From VXPQ01 sp965248175 (GTDB lineage Bacteria > Bacteroidota > Rhodothermia > Rhodothermales > VXPQ01), in the NCBI GenBank assembly GCA_965248175.1, contig OZ252093.1:806001-870000 (forward strand): a stretch of 64,000 bases of DNA. Reading direction: 5' to 3'. How positions within the stretch are numbered: position 1 is the stretch's first letter; each line of letters starts with the position of its first letter. The position numbers and the translations under genes were made by a program. This document shows, one piece after another, positions 7,401 to 16,629 of this stretch. The notes below the pieces were generated by a model, which saw only the letters and a list, made by a program, of their open reading frames with translations, was not told the DNA's origin and ran no database searches.

Positions 7401-9971
7401 TCACCGCCACTTCACGCGCCGGAGCGTTTTCCCGTCCGTTCGAAACCATACCCCGCCGGCCTTGGAGGTCAGCGCCACATCGAACCCTGCAGCCGCCAGG
7501 CGAGCCAATATTTCCTGGTTCGGGAGCCCGTAGCGGTTGCGCTCCGCCACGCTGACAACTGCATACGGCCTGCGAAGGCCTTGTTGCGATTCGTCCGACG
7601 GGATATCCGTTGCTGCAATACCCGCTGTGCCCGCATCCCGGTCTCGCGGTCCCAGCGCACTGTTAAGAAAGGCAGGTGTGGAACTGGTTCTGGAGCCGTG
7701 GTGCCCGACCTTAAGGACATCGCTTTGCAGCAACTCCCTGTACTGCTGCGCCATGCGGAGTTCGGCCTCAAGAGGGGCATCCCCGGTAAAGAGAAACGAA
7801 ACCTCGCCGTAGCACACGAGCAGCACAACGGAATGCGCATTCGGACCATCCTCCGGAACATCCTCGGAAGGATACAGGACATAGGCGCGTACCCGAGGTG
7901 AAAGCATGAGCGAATCGCCTGCTCGCGCCGCATGATGGGGAATATTCAGGCTGTCCAGTAATTCATTGGTTTCTGCAAAAAGCCCCGATGTGTGGTTGTA
8001 CCCGGATCGCAGCACGCGACCCACGGGCACGGACCGCAACACGGAAGGGATTCCCCCAAGATGATCACTGTCGGGATGCGTAACGATCACCGTCCCAAGC
8101 CGGTCGACGCCGTGGTGCGTTAGCTGGGGCAACACAACGCGGCTTCCGGCGTCGCTGCCGGTGAAAGATGACCGGGGGCCCGCATCGATCAGCACGCCGT
8201 CTCCATTGGGGAGGCGCAACAGGGCAGCGTCTCCCTGCCCGACATCTATGTAGATCACGTCCATGTGCGGACGATATCGCCCATTTGCTACGCCTTGGAT
8301 CACATCGCCGACAAGAAGGATCAGCACCAGTGCAATGCACTGCCACCGGAGCCGGGGGCGGGGCCATAGTACAAGACATATCCCGGCCAGGGCCAGTATC
8401 AGGACAGGAAGCGGGCGTTCAAGGCTCCACCGGACCACGCTCCATCCCATGAAACGGTCACCGAACACAGATACGTGAAGCAAGGCCGACGCAAGCGCAC
8501 TGGAGGCGGCTCCGAGAATTTCTCCCACCACAGGGAATATGCCCCCGAACACCACCGCTGCAGCACCGGCGACTAATGCCCCCGTAGTAAGAGGGATACC
8601 TGGCAGATTCAGCACGAGGCCCCCCAGCCCAACTTGCCCGAAGTGATAAAGCGTCACAGGCAAGGTGCCGATAGTCGCTGCCACAGTAACCGTTGTCCCG
8701 GAGTGAATGTATGCGCCCAAACGGGATGAAGGGGCTGGAATCCACGCTGCCAACAGAGGCGTCAGGGAGAGAATACCGGCCACCGCGGACACGGAAAGTT
8801 GAAAACCGGCCTCGAAAAGATGAGTGGGGGCAGCGGTCAGCAACACACACACGGCGGCGCCAAGACTGTTCAGGGACCGTGAAGGTCGTTGCAGTGATGT
8901 GGCCGCAAGCAACAGGGAAGCCATCACGACGGCGCGCACCACCGAGGCAGAACACCCTGTAAGGAGCATATACCCTGCGAGCAAGATCACTGTACAGGTT
9001 AGCCGAAGGACATCCACAGCGCGCCAACTCAGACGAAGCCGGTAGAGGAAGGGGCCAAGCAAATGATACAAGACCATGCCGACGACCATCACGTGTAGAC
9101 CCGATACAGCAAGCAGATGCAAAAGACCCATGCGCGCAAAGCGATCCCGGGTATCGCTGTCGAGCTGCCGCCGGTCTCCTAAAAGGAGCGCCTGGAGGAT
9201 CGCACGTGTTTCAGAATCAGGCAGAAAACGGTCGAGGCTGGACTGGACGAACGCACGGGCCGGTTCGAGTATACATCCTGTACTTTGCCTGTCACGCCCC
9301 GTGTGTTCCACACCCCCCTCCACGAGATAGAGACGAGCATAAATTCGCTTGCGGAACAGGTATTTTCCGTAATCGAACTCACCTGGATTGCGAGCACGGG
9401 GAAGTGGAGCGAGGCGTCCCCTGAGCGTCACCCGGTCACAGCGCGCCGGGAGATTGCCGTCTTGCCGGTCTCGCCCGGAAGCAACCCTCCCGGACACCAG
9501 CAAACTTACAGGATATCCGTTACCTGCCTCGACCACATCGCTTCCCTTTCCTTCCAGCCGCACCGTGAACCGAACCGAACCCGACCGTTCTACCGGATCA
9601 TCGACAATACGCCCATGCCACACCGCTTCATCGCCGGAAGCAAGCGCTCCGGGCAACGGGTGGTCCTGCGGCAAAGCATGAAACGTGGCGTACCGCAGGC
9701 CCCCAAAACATACGGTCAGGAGGAGACTCGCCAAGGCTATAAGGAGCGTAGGCAGTTCCTTCCAAACCCGATGCAGGGAAGGCGCAACACAGAAAGCCGC
9801 CGCGCCACCGACAAGGCCCGTCAGAATACTTCCCCACGCCGCCATGCCGGGCATCCCGGCGTGCGCAAGCAGAATGCCAGCCGCAAGGGCGCCTGCCACC
9901 CAAAGAGCCGGGTATCTGTTCTGCGGCGTTTCTCCGGAAGTCGGCACAGCCCCATCGAGTTCGGGGAGCAA
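7401..9971 (-). CDS. comEC: ComEC/Rec2 DNA uptake channel protein
   Basis: An 856-residue inner-membrane protein starting at TTG. The order is the family standard: N-terminal membrane helices and a DUF4131 OB-like domain (about 20-240), the polytopic Competence domain (about 250-540, with LLLGDRRQLDSDTRDRFARMG and MGLLHLLAVSGLHVMVVG), and a C-terminal metallo-beta-lactamase domain (about 570-850) with YIDVGQGDAALL, THPDSDHLGG and VGHHGSRTSS. ComEC carries single-stranded DNA across the inner membrane during natural transformation and the MBL domain is proposed to degrade the other strand. All metal ligands look intact. No other competence genes are close. Confidence 0.95.
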   Translation of the reverse strand: MLPELDGAVPTSGETPQNRYPALWVAGALAAGILLAHAGMPGMAAWGSILTGLVGGAAAFCVAPSLHRVWKELPTLLIALASLLLTVCFGGLRYATFHALPQDHPLPGALASGDEAVWHGRIVDDPVERSGSVRFTVRLEGKGSDVVEAGNGYPVSLLVSGRVASGRDRQDGNLPARCDRVTLRGRLAPLPRARNPGEFDYGKYLFRKRIYARLYLVEGGVEHTGRDRQSTGCILEPARAFVQSSLDRFLPDSETRAILQALLLGDRRQLDSDTRDRFARMGLLHLLAVSGLHVMVVGMVLYHLLGPFLYRLRLSWRAVDVLRLTCTVILLAGYMLLTGCSASVVRAVVMASLLLAATSLQRPSRSLNSLGAAVCVLLTAAPTHLFEAGFQLSVSAVAGILSLTPLLAAWIPAPSSRLGAYIHSGTTVTVAATIGTLPVTLYHFGQVGLGGLVLNLPGIPLTTGALVAGAAAVVFGGIFPVVGEILGAASSALASALLHVSVFGDRFMGWSVVRWSLERPLPVLILALAGICLVLWPRPRLRWQCIALVLILLVGDVIQGVANGRYRPHMDVIYIDVGQGDAALLRLPNGDGVLIDAGPRSSFTGSDAGSRVVLPQLTHHGVDRLGTVIVTHPDSDHLGGIPSVLRSVPVGRVLRSGYNHTSGLFAETNELLDSLNIPHHAARAGDSLMLSPRVRAYVLYPSEDVPEDGPNAHSVVLLVCYGEVSFLFTGDAPLEAELRMAQQYRELLQSDVLKVGHHGSRTSSTPAFLNSALGPRDRDAGTAGIAATDIPSDESQQGLRRPYAVVSVAERNRYGLPNQEILARLAAAGFDVALTSKAGGVWFRTDGKTLRRVKWR

Positions 9972-10180
9972 GACAAGCGTTATCCCCGAAAGACACCCCT
10001 CCCCTCAAAACATAACGTCTGAAACGAAACCCGGCGTTCAAGCGCATTGCCCAAGCCAAAAGGCCCGTCGCAGACCGCCTTCCACAGATTGTTTGTATAT
10101 CAATCTCTTACTTCTACGCTATCGGGTCGCCACGCGCTCTGTTCCAGCGTTTGCAAGTCGGATGCCCGCCAGGGACGGCC

Positions 10181-10567
10181 CTATTCGCCTTCCCGTAAAG
10201 CCTCCGTCCCGAATTGCTCGGTGGCCTCCAGTGTCTCGCGCACGTCGTCCCAGGTCGTGGTGTGGTTGACTATGCAGAGTCTGAGCGAAAACGTCTTCCT
10301 GAGACTCGTTGATGACATGAATGCGCGGTCCTCCCAAAAGACGCAGGCGAGTACGTTTCCATTGATCCTTTCCAGGGCTTCCTCGTCGAGGTCGGCGCTC
10401 GTGGGGTTGATCCGGAAGCACACGATTCCCAGCGACGCAGGGTTCATGAGTTCCAGCACCGGACTCTCCCGGATATACTCCTCCGCCTGGGCAGCCAACT
10501 CCATCCCATTCGACACGGCCTGCCGGAACGCGGCCATCATACTCATACTGCTCCGCAGCGGAAAGGA
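10181..10567 (-). pseudogene. C-terminal remnant of a PLP-dependent (group II) decarboxylase
   Basis: Only about 128 codons remain. The sequence AFRQAVSNGMELA, SLGIVCFRINP and FSLRLCIVNHTTTWDDVRET matches the C-terminal end of pyridoxal-phosphate decarboxylases of the aromatic amino acid/glutamate type, which are normally near 480 residues. The catalytic lysine domain is missing. The coding similarity begins directly at the stop codon of the next gene upstream (LLE-stop at 10569), so the 5-prime three quarters appear to have been removed by a deletion that fused the remnant to that gene's end. An ATG at 10546 could still start a 121-residue peptide, but activity is not expected. Confidence 0.7.
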
Positions 10568-10568
10568 A

Positions 10569-11929
10569 TTATTCGAGCAGGGACATCTTCTTCACGGCGA
10601 CGTTCTGCTCGGTCCGCAGGACGTACAGGTACGTGCCGCTGGCGAGACCCGATCCGTCGAACGAGACGCTGTACCGGCCTGCCGGCTGTACCTCGTCTAT
10701 GAGCACGCGCACCTGGCGGCCGAGCATGTCATGGACCGTAAGCGTGATGTTCTGCGCACGGTCGAGCGAGAACCCGATCGTCGTGGAGGGATTGAACGGG
10801 TTCGGATAGTTCTGCTCCAGCGCGAAGGTCGTGGGAATTTCTCCCCCCACAGGTTCGACCGACGTCACCCCGGGCTCATATATGCCAGCGCCCATGATGG
10901 TTATTAAGGTTCTTTGGGTACTATCAGGGAGGGTGAATGTGTTTTCACGCTCGAGGGCGTAGGTCACCTTGAGTATCTCGGCGCTGTCGGTGTCGTCATC
11001 GGGATTGTCGAAATGATACTCGACGAAGCCTCCCTCTTCGCTGCTGGCCGCCGCTGCAATAATCTGCGGTAGAATGATCTCTCCGGTGACGGCGTCTCTG
11101 AGGGTATTCGTGAGGGTTTGAAGCTCGAATTTCTCCGGGAACGCCCCATGAAAGAACACGTAGCCGGTGCGGTCTATCCCAAAGAGGTAGATGGGGCCGT
11201 GTCTCCAGTATCCGGTCGTATCCCGGAATACCCTCTTTACTCTAACAAGGCCGTCATAGCCTTACTGTCTCATAGAGTTCTTGAAAGTAATCCGCCGCCT
11301 CGTTCACGAAGGTCTTCAGGGTGCTGCGGTCCACCACGTCACGGGCCGTTACGGCAGGGGCGTCTCCGGGGTCGAGGGGTTCTTCCACAAGGTGGGATTC
11401 CTTAATATCGAGGCCGACGGTCATGAGGCCCGGACTACCGTCGGGGTTAAAAAAAGAGAGCGCAGAGCGCGCGTAGCCATCATCGTCCCCCAACTCGAAA
11501 GCGCCGCCAAGTGGCGACGAAGAAGCTGCCTGGGTGATCAGTTCCAAAACATCAGGGTCGAGTAGTCCGCCCGACAAAAGCAGATCCTTCCCGTGCAGAA
11601 CCAGTCTGCCGCTGAGGGTCGTGGTAATCACGTAGGTGGAGCCGAAATTCCAGAGCCCCTCATGCGTCAAAAGACATCCGACGTACCCGGTCGCCAGCGG
11701 GAAGGACCGGACTATTGCTGCGTATGTTAAAAAATCAGTCACGAGGGCTGCCAAGGTGGCCTCGCCATTCTCCACCTGTTCAGCCGTTACTATGTTCAGG
11801 TCCGGGGCCGGAATGTCAGCCGGCCTTGGGCAGACTTCATCCGACTGCGCAAAGGCAGGGCGCACACCGGAGAATACGCCTACGAATACCAGCACACACC
11901 CAAAAAAACATCGATAGTATGGTCTTCAT
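10569..11929 (-). pseudogene. Secreted Cache-domain protein with C-terminal sorting domain, two frameshifts
   Basis: Three reading frames on this strand join into one protein of about 450 residues. The ATG at 11929 starts a signal peptide (MKTILSMFF), but a run of seven A (11902-11908 on the plus strand) shifts the frame; with one base fewer it continues into GCVLVFVGVFSGVRPAFAQ, a proper signal peptide. The frame then runs to a TGA at 11254, where a second shift near 11258-11265 leads to GYDGLVRVKRVFRDTTGYW and on to the end. The region YFQELYETV...GPIYLFGIDRTGYVFFHG resembles a Cache ligand-binding fold. The last 80 residues (ALEQNYPNPFNPSTT, LTVHDMLGRQVRVL, SGTYLYVLRTE) are a T9SS-type sorting domain. 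Either a decayed gene, a phase-variable gene, or sequence error. Confidence 0.7.
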
Positions 11930-12095
11930 GATCGTCTCTATTTGCTTTTAGTAGCCTTGCCCCAAACTTCCTGGATATGCAATATCGGGATGGCTCCCCG
12001 TAATATCAAGGGAGTTACCACAGCCGTTTACATTTCATGGCGCGGGGCGCCCTGGTGGGTGAGGAGGGAAAGGGAAGGCATTGACACATGGTAGT

Positions 12096-12438
12096 TTATC
12101 CACGCATTCACAAGCCCTATTATATCTCTATATAATTATTATAAATTAGTAGTAGTAGTAGGGGCTGTGGATATGTGAATAAGCCGGTTATTCACAAGTT
12201 ATCCTCATGTTGTGAAAAACTTTTTCTTCAGAATCCCAACACGTTTCCTTTCCAGAACAAATGGGAGTATATCTGTAGGTATAGACAAGTTATCCACATC
12301 AATTTTCCTCTTTCTCATACGTCAGGGTGCGTGAGCATCTCCGGAACAACCTGTGGAAACAGGAGGGCTTATTCACCTCACATATCCTTTCCACATCGAG
12401 TGGGGATAATACAAGGAGCAGAACCCGGTTTTTCCACA
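12096..12438. other. oriC: Probable chromosomal replication origin (oriC) with DnaA-box cluster
   Basis: A 520-base gene-free stretch is packed with matches to the DnaA box TTATNCACA. Perfect copies: 12174-12182 (reverse), 12188-12196 (forward) and 12290-12298 (forward). One-mismatch copies: 12096-12104, 12166-12174 (reverse), 12199-12207, 12211-12219 (reverse), 12369-12377, 12401-12409 (reverse) and 12430-12438. They flank an AT-rich tract with TAG trios. All genes from here to the left edge are on the minus strand, pointing away from this locus as expected for a replichore. pgi lies just to the right. The dnaA gene is not in this window. The density of boxes is seen directly; origin function is inferred. 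Confidence 0.85.
12117..12161. other. AT-rich unwinding tract with five DnaA-trio (TAG) repeats
   Basis: Positions 12117-12146 are almost pure A/T. They are followed by five uninterrupted TAG triplets at 12147-12161, then a short G-rich spacer (12161-12164) and tandem DnaA boxes at 12166-12182 that share one base. This order (DnaA boxes, GC spacer, trios, AT-rich DNA) is the basal unwinding layout described for bacterial origins, in which DnaA spreads from the boxes onto single-stranded trios. It fixes the likely direction of opening as leftward from the boxes. Confidence 0.75.
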
Positions 12439-12451
12439 CGCCTGTCTCTAT

Positions 12452-13738
12452 TTACGGTTTGCCGAGTCGGGTGAACATTTCCTTCTTGTATGCTTCCACG
12501 CCAGGCTGGTCGAAAGGATTAACACCCAGGAGATACCCGGAAACGGAAACGGCATGCTCGAAAAAGTAGATGGCTTCCCCAAGGCAGGTCGGTGATATTT
12601 CCCGCATCCAAAGAGTCAGGTTTGGAACACCGCCATCGGTGTGGGCCTGCGCCGTACCCTCCCAGGCTGCCCGGTTGATGGTTTCCATGGAGCGTCCTGC
12701 GAGGTAATTAAGGCCATCGAGGTCTTTCGCCCCCGCCCCAGGTTCTGCAGGTACGGCAAGAGCGTTACCTGTTCGTTCGACCATCAGGAATGTTTCCATC
12801 AGGGATCGTTGTCCTTCCTGAACATATTGGCCGATAGAGTGCAGATCTGTTGAGTACTGCGCAACGAACGGGAACAGCCCTGTGCCGTTTTTCCCCTCGC
12901 TTTCTCCGAAGAGCTGTTGCCACCATCTTCCAAAACCGCATAGTGCAGGCTCGAACACAGAAAGCAGATCAATACACAATCCTTGTTCCAACAGTACGGA
13001 CCGAATGGCTGCATACAACAAGGCCGAATTATTTTTTGGAGACGCCAACCGGGCAAGCGTTGCGGCGGCGCCCTCGAAGAGCGCAAGAATGTCGATCCCG
13101 GCCACCGCGATAGGGAGCAAGCCCACCGGCGTCAGCACGGAAAAACGTCCGCCGACATCACCCGGAATGACATATTTTTTATACTCGTGCGTTGCGCGCA
13201 ACGTGTTCAACGCCCCCTTCTCCGGATCGGTCGTGACGATAATGCGTTGGTCCGCATCGTCAAAATGTCTTTCGAGATATTGCCGGATGCAACGAAACGC
13301 AATGGCTGGCTCCAGCGTGCGACCGCTTTTGGAAATGACATTTACGAAAACGGATTTGCCATGCAGGTATTCGAGCAATTCCTGCAGATAAGCACCGCCC
13401 ATGTGATGCCCCGCAAAAAGGATCTCGGGGGAGCCCTCATTTCGTCCGAGGGATGGGGAAAGGGCCTGTATGACGGCTTCGGCGCCGAGGTACGACCCCC
13501 CGATGCCTATGCAAACCAGAACATCGGCTTCTTCCCGGATGCGCCGGGCAGTTTCTGCAATATCTTGCAGCAGGGCTTCGTCGGGTTGGATCAGGAGGTC
13601 CCGCCAGCCGGTGGCATCTCCTCCGGGGCCGGATTTTTCGATCAGGAGGCGATGCGCCTCGCGGGCGTTGCCAAGGCGCCGGTCAAGATCGTCGGGATCG
13701 ACAAAGGGTAAAATGTGTTCGTAGTCCAGGCGAAGCAT
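12452..13738 (-). CDS. pgi: Glucose-6-phosphate isomerase
   Basis: A 428-residue enzyme of the shorter bacterial PGI class, interconverting glucose-6-phosphate and fructose-6-phosphate in glycolysis and gluconeogenesis. The sugar-phosphate-binding SIS folds show CIGIGGSYLGAE, ISKSGRTLEPAIAFR, GGRFSVLTPVGLLP and GQYVQEGQRSLMETF; the last contains the family's catalytic glutamate region. The C-terminal HTDGGVPNLTLWM and FDQPGVEAYKK are also typical. It ends within 14 bases of the last DnaA-box match and is divergently arranged with the Nudix gene, leaving a 29-base gap. Confidence 0.96.
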   Translation of the reverse strand: MLRLDYEHILPFVDPDDLDRRLGNAREAHRLLIEKSGPGGDATGWRDLLIQPDEALLQDIAETARRIREEADVLVCIGIGGSYLGAEAVIQALSPSLGRNEGSPEILFAGHHMGGAYLQELLEYLHGKSVFVNVISKSGRTLEPAIAFRCIRQYLERHFDDADQRIIVTTDPEKGALNTLRATHEYKKYVIPGDVGGRFSVLTPVGLLPIAVAGIDILALFEGAAATLARLASPKNNSALLYAAIRSVLLEQGLCIDLLSVFEPALCGFGRWWQQLFGESEGKNGTGLFPFVAQYSTDLHSIGQYVQEGQRSLMETFLMVERTGNALAVPAEPGAGAKDLDGLNYLAGRSMETINRAAWEGTAQAHTDGGVPNLTLWMREISPTCLGEAIYFFEHAVSVSGYLLGVNPFDQPGVEAYKKEMFTRLGKP

Positions 13739-13767
13739 GAAACCGTCCGTACAAAGGTGAAGAAAAC

Positions 13768-14454
13768 ATGAAAGAAATTGCCCAAGGGGATATCACAAGC
13801 CGCCTGGTTTTTTGCTGCGCCGATGCGCTCACCGTGGAGAAAGCGGGCCGCGAGGGCCTCCGTCCGCGGGAACATACTCTCCCGACGTTCGAGCGTTTCG
13901 AGGAAGCGCAAGCTGCTTGCCCGGATCGCCTTATCGTTATAGACGCCTACGCGAGCGAGGCCGCGGGCCATGACTGGCAGGTATATGCCCCGCCGGCGTC
14001 GATTTGCAATGTCGCGCCGTACCGCCCTGCCGTTCTGATCGTTGCCGGGGGAGGCATCGTTACTCGCCGTCGCGGGGCGGGTACGGAAGTGCTGCTGATT
14101 TTTCGCCGCGGCATGTGGGACTTGCCCAAAGGGAAGGCGAAGAAAAAGGAATCGGTGCGCCAATGCGCGCTCCGCGAAGTACAGGAGGAGCTGGGCATTG
14201 ACGCGGTACACCTCGGTCAGCCGCTGGGCGCCACGGTGTATGGCTACCACATGTATGACCGCCGGGGGCAACTCACGCATGCGGTTAAAACCACGCACTG
14301 GTTTCAAATGACGACCTCCGAAGAAGAATTCCGTCCGCAGCTCGAAGAGGACATCACTGACGTGGCATGGTTCGCATGGGAGGAGGCGCTCCGGCGAACA
14401 GGATTTGAAGTGTTTCGGCGGCACATGGCCCGCATCGAGCATCTCGTGGCATAA
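13768..14454 (+). CDS. Nudix hydrolase
   Basis: A 228-residue protein with a complete Nudix box, GKAKKKESVRQCALREVQEELGI (about residues 125-147; written here in parts: GKAKKKES, REVQEELGI), the magnesium-binding helix that hydrolyses nucleoside diphosphates linked to another moiety. Before it is a Nudix beta-sheet entry (VLIVAGGGIVTRRRG) and an N-terminal domain of about 90 residues with no recognised motif. The substrate is not predictable. It starts 29 bases from pgi in the opposite direction, so the two promoters overlap, and is convergent with recJ. Confidence 0.85.
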   Translation: MKEIAQGDITSRLVFCCADALTVEKAGREGLRPREHTLPTFERFEEAQAACPDRLIVIDAYASEAAGHDWQVYAPPASICNVAPYRPAVLIVAGGGIVTRRRGAGTEVLLIFRRGMWDLPKGKAKKKESVRQCALREVQEELGIDAVHLGQPLGATVYGYHMYDRRGQLTHAVKTTHWFQMTTSEEEFRPQLEEDITDVAWFAWEEALRRTGFEVFRRHMARIEHLVA

Positions 14455-14533
14455 GATACCCCCGGAGACCGCAGGTAACGCACCGGGATACCCGTTCAAT
14501 CAAGCACCCTTTTGCCTCGTCGCGCAGGGGGGG

Positions 14534-16282
14534 TCACGCCGGCGGGGCGCTGCGCCGGATATCTTTCGCCTGGAGCTGGGTTTCCGTGTGGCCATTCCAG
14601 GTGTTCTCTTTCAGAGAAAAGAGCATGTCGAAGGGTTGTTGTTCTCGCCGGCATTGCTCCAGCATGTCGAATCGTCCGCCCATCCCGAAGCCGATGGCTT
14701 CCATGGGGGCTTCATTTTCGGCCCGATCCTGCTGCCGCACCACAAACTTGAGATGCCGGCTATCCTTGCCGACCTTGCGGGGCGGCCGGACCGGAAGCAG
14801 CCCGTTGGCCTGAAACACCGGGCGGTCGTTCCCGGGCCCGAAGGGTTCGAACTGTTTGAGCACTGCCAGGAACCGGCGATCTATTTCGTGCAGGTGGAGG
14901 GGCGCATCCACGTGTATGGATGGCTGGAGCACCTCCGGCGTCACCACCTTCCCCACGGCTTCGTCAAACCGTTCCTGCAGCGCGGGAAGATTGGAAATTT
15001 CCAGCGATAATCCGGCGGCAAAGGCATGCCCCCCGAATTTCACCAGCAGGTCCTCGCATTCCCGGAGGGCCTCAAAGATGTTGACGCCGCCGATCGACCG
15101 GGCGGAACCGGTGGCTACGCCGTCGATGGTGCCGAGAAGAATCGTGGGGCGATGGAAGCGTTCTACCAGACGGGAAGCCACGATGCCGATGACGCCGGGA
15201 AACCAGTCGTTGTGATGCAGGACCAGGGTGTGCCGCATCTTGCTCGTGATCTGGCGTTCCGCGAGTTTCGTCGCGGCCTCGAGGGTTTCCTGATCGATTT
15301 CCCGGCGGTAGTCATTGAGCTTGTTGAGTTCTTCCGCGCAGCGTTTCGCCGTTTCCGGATCCTCAGCCAGAAGGAGATCAATGGCTTTTTCGGCGGTGCT
15401 CATACGCCCGGCGGCATTGATGCGCGGCGCTATCCTGAACACGACATCGGTGGCCGTACAGGAAGAAAGGGACATGTTCGCCACCGCCGCCAGCGCGCGT
15501 AGCCCGGGAGAGGGCTCCTTGCGGAGACGCTCCAGGCCGAGGGCCAGCAGTATCCGGTTTTCGTCTTCCACGGGGACCATATCGCTGGCTGTTGCGACGG
15601 CGACAAGATCCAGAAACTCCGTGGCGGCTTCCGGGTCGCGCCCCAGTTTCACCAGCACGCCTTGCAACAGTTTGAAGGCTACGCCGCACCCGGCGAGCTC
15701 CTTGAAGGGATACGGGCAATCCGTTCTCTTCGGGTCCAGCACCGCCTCGGCGTCGGGAAGTTCACCCTTCGGCGTGTGGTGATCGCAAACGACAAGGTCC
15801 ATCCCTTTTTCGCGGGCATATCTGGCTTCTTCCGAGGCGGTGACGCCGCAGTCCACCGCGACAATGAGCCGGGCCCCGAGCTGGGCCGCCACATCGAGGC
15901 CCATGCGGCTCAGTCCGTACCCGTGCTCGAACCGGTTCGGGACGAAGAAATCGACATCCCCACCCAGCGAGCGCAGCGAGGAAACGAGCAGTGCCGAGGA
16001 GGTCGTGCCGTCCACATCGTAGTCCCCGTACACGACAATGCGCTCTCTGTCCCGAATAGCACGCGCCACGCGGTCCGCAGCGGCATCCATATCGGCCATG
16101 AGAAACGGGTCGTGCAGGCCGCCGGCGCTGGGGCGAAAGAAGGCGCGTGCGCTGTCGAAGGTATCGATCCCTCGGAGGATGAGCGCTCGGGAAAGCGCCT
16201 CGGGGAGGTTGTTCAGTTGCTGCCCGATGTCCCGGACGGCGTCCTCGGAAGGGACAGGGCGGAGAATCCAGCGATAGGTCAT
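14534..16282 (-). CDS. recJ: Single-stranded-DNA-specific exonuclease RecJ
   Basis: A 582-residue protein with the DHH phosphoesterase motifs of RecJ: VYGDYDVDGTTSSALL (motif I), VAVDCGVTA, VCDHHTPKGELPDAEAVLDP (DHH motif), and the DHHA1 signature GGHAFAAGLSLE near residue 440. A C-terminal OB-fold follows. RecJ degrades single-stranded DNA 5 to 3 in recombination and mismatch repair. The start MTYRWILRPVP is typical. Upstream lies a 620-base gene-free region with phased A-tracts. Confidence 0.96.
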   Translation of the reverse strand: MTYRWILRPVPSEDAVRDIGQQLNNLPEALSRALILRGIDTFDSARAFFRPSAGGLHDPFLMADMDAAADRVARAIRDRERIVVYGDYDVDGTTSSALLVSSLRSLGGDVDFFVPNRFEHGYGLSRMGLDVAAQLGARLIVAVDCGVTASEEARYAREKGMDLVVCDHHTPKGELPDAEAVLDPKRTDCPYPFKELAGCGVAFKLLQGVLVKLGRDPEAATEFLDLVAVATASDMVPVEDENRILLALGLERLRKEPSPGLRALAAVANMSLSSCTATDVVFRIAPRINAAGRMSTAEKAIDLLLAEDPETAKRCAEELNKLNDYRREIDQETLEAATKLAERQITSKMRHTLVLHHNDWFPGVIGIVASRLVERFHRPTILLGTIDGVATGSARSIGGVNIFEALRECEDLLVKFGGHAFAAGLSLEISNLPALQERFDEAVGKVVTPEVLQPSIHVDAPLHLHEIDRRFLAVLKQFEPFGPGNDRPVFQANGLLPVRPPRKVGKDSRHLKFVVRQQDRAENEAPMEAIGFGMGGRFDMLEQCRREQQPFDMLFSLKENTWNGHTETQLQAKDIRRSAPPA

Positions 16283-16402
16283 AGAGGGAGGTTTACCAAA
16301 TGCGCCCGGCGAAAGAAACAGGCCATCCGTAGAAGGTATACATCCCTTTCTCCCCCCGCAAGGCCCAATCCGGGACGTTTCAACATTGTTACGTTTTAGC
16401 TC

Positions 16403-16494
16403 AAAATGGCCTGAAAATGCCTAAAAACGCGCGAAAATTGGCAAAAACACCCCAAAAATCGTCAAAAACGAGCAAAAATCGTGAGGACAAAAAA
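16403..16494. repeat. Phased A-tract array (predicted curved DNA)
   Basis: Runs of four to six A begin at 16403, 16414, 16423, 16434, 16443, 16454, 16464, 16474 and 16489. The spacing of the first eight is 9 to 11 bases, close to one helical turn, which is the classic arrangement for intrinsic DNA bending. It lies upstream of recJ in the divergent region. Confidence 0.75.
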
Positions 16495-16600
16495 TCATAC
16501 ATATGTGTGCACCGCCCTGTCTGGACGAAAAAAGAGATAAGGAGAGGGTTGTTTTGCTATCGCCCAAACACCACCGCAAACAGCTTGTCCAAAAACACAA

Positions 16601-16629
16601 GAGCCGGGCCCGATAATCGGACCCGGCTC
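16601..16629 (-). terminator. GC-rich hairpin with U-rich tail on the minus strand
   Basis: Arms 16601-16613 and 16617-16629 pair over 13 positions with one exception: C-A on the plus strand but G-U on minus-strand RNA. The minus-strand transcript continues with TTGTGTTTTT. Both points favour a minus-strand intrinsic terminator. No minus-strand gene is evident to its right, so it may limit antisense transcription from the MFS gene. Confidence 0.5.
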
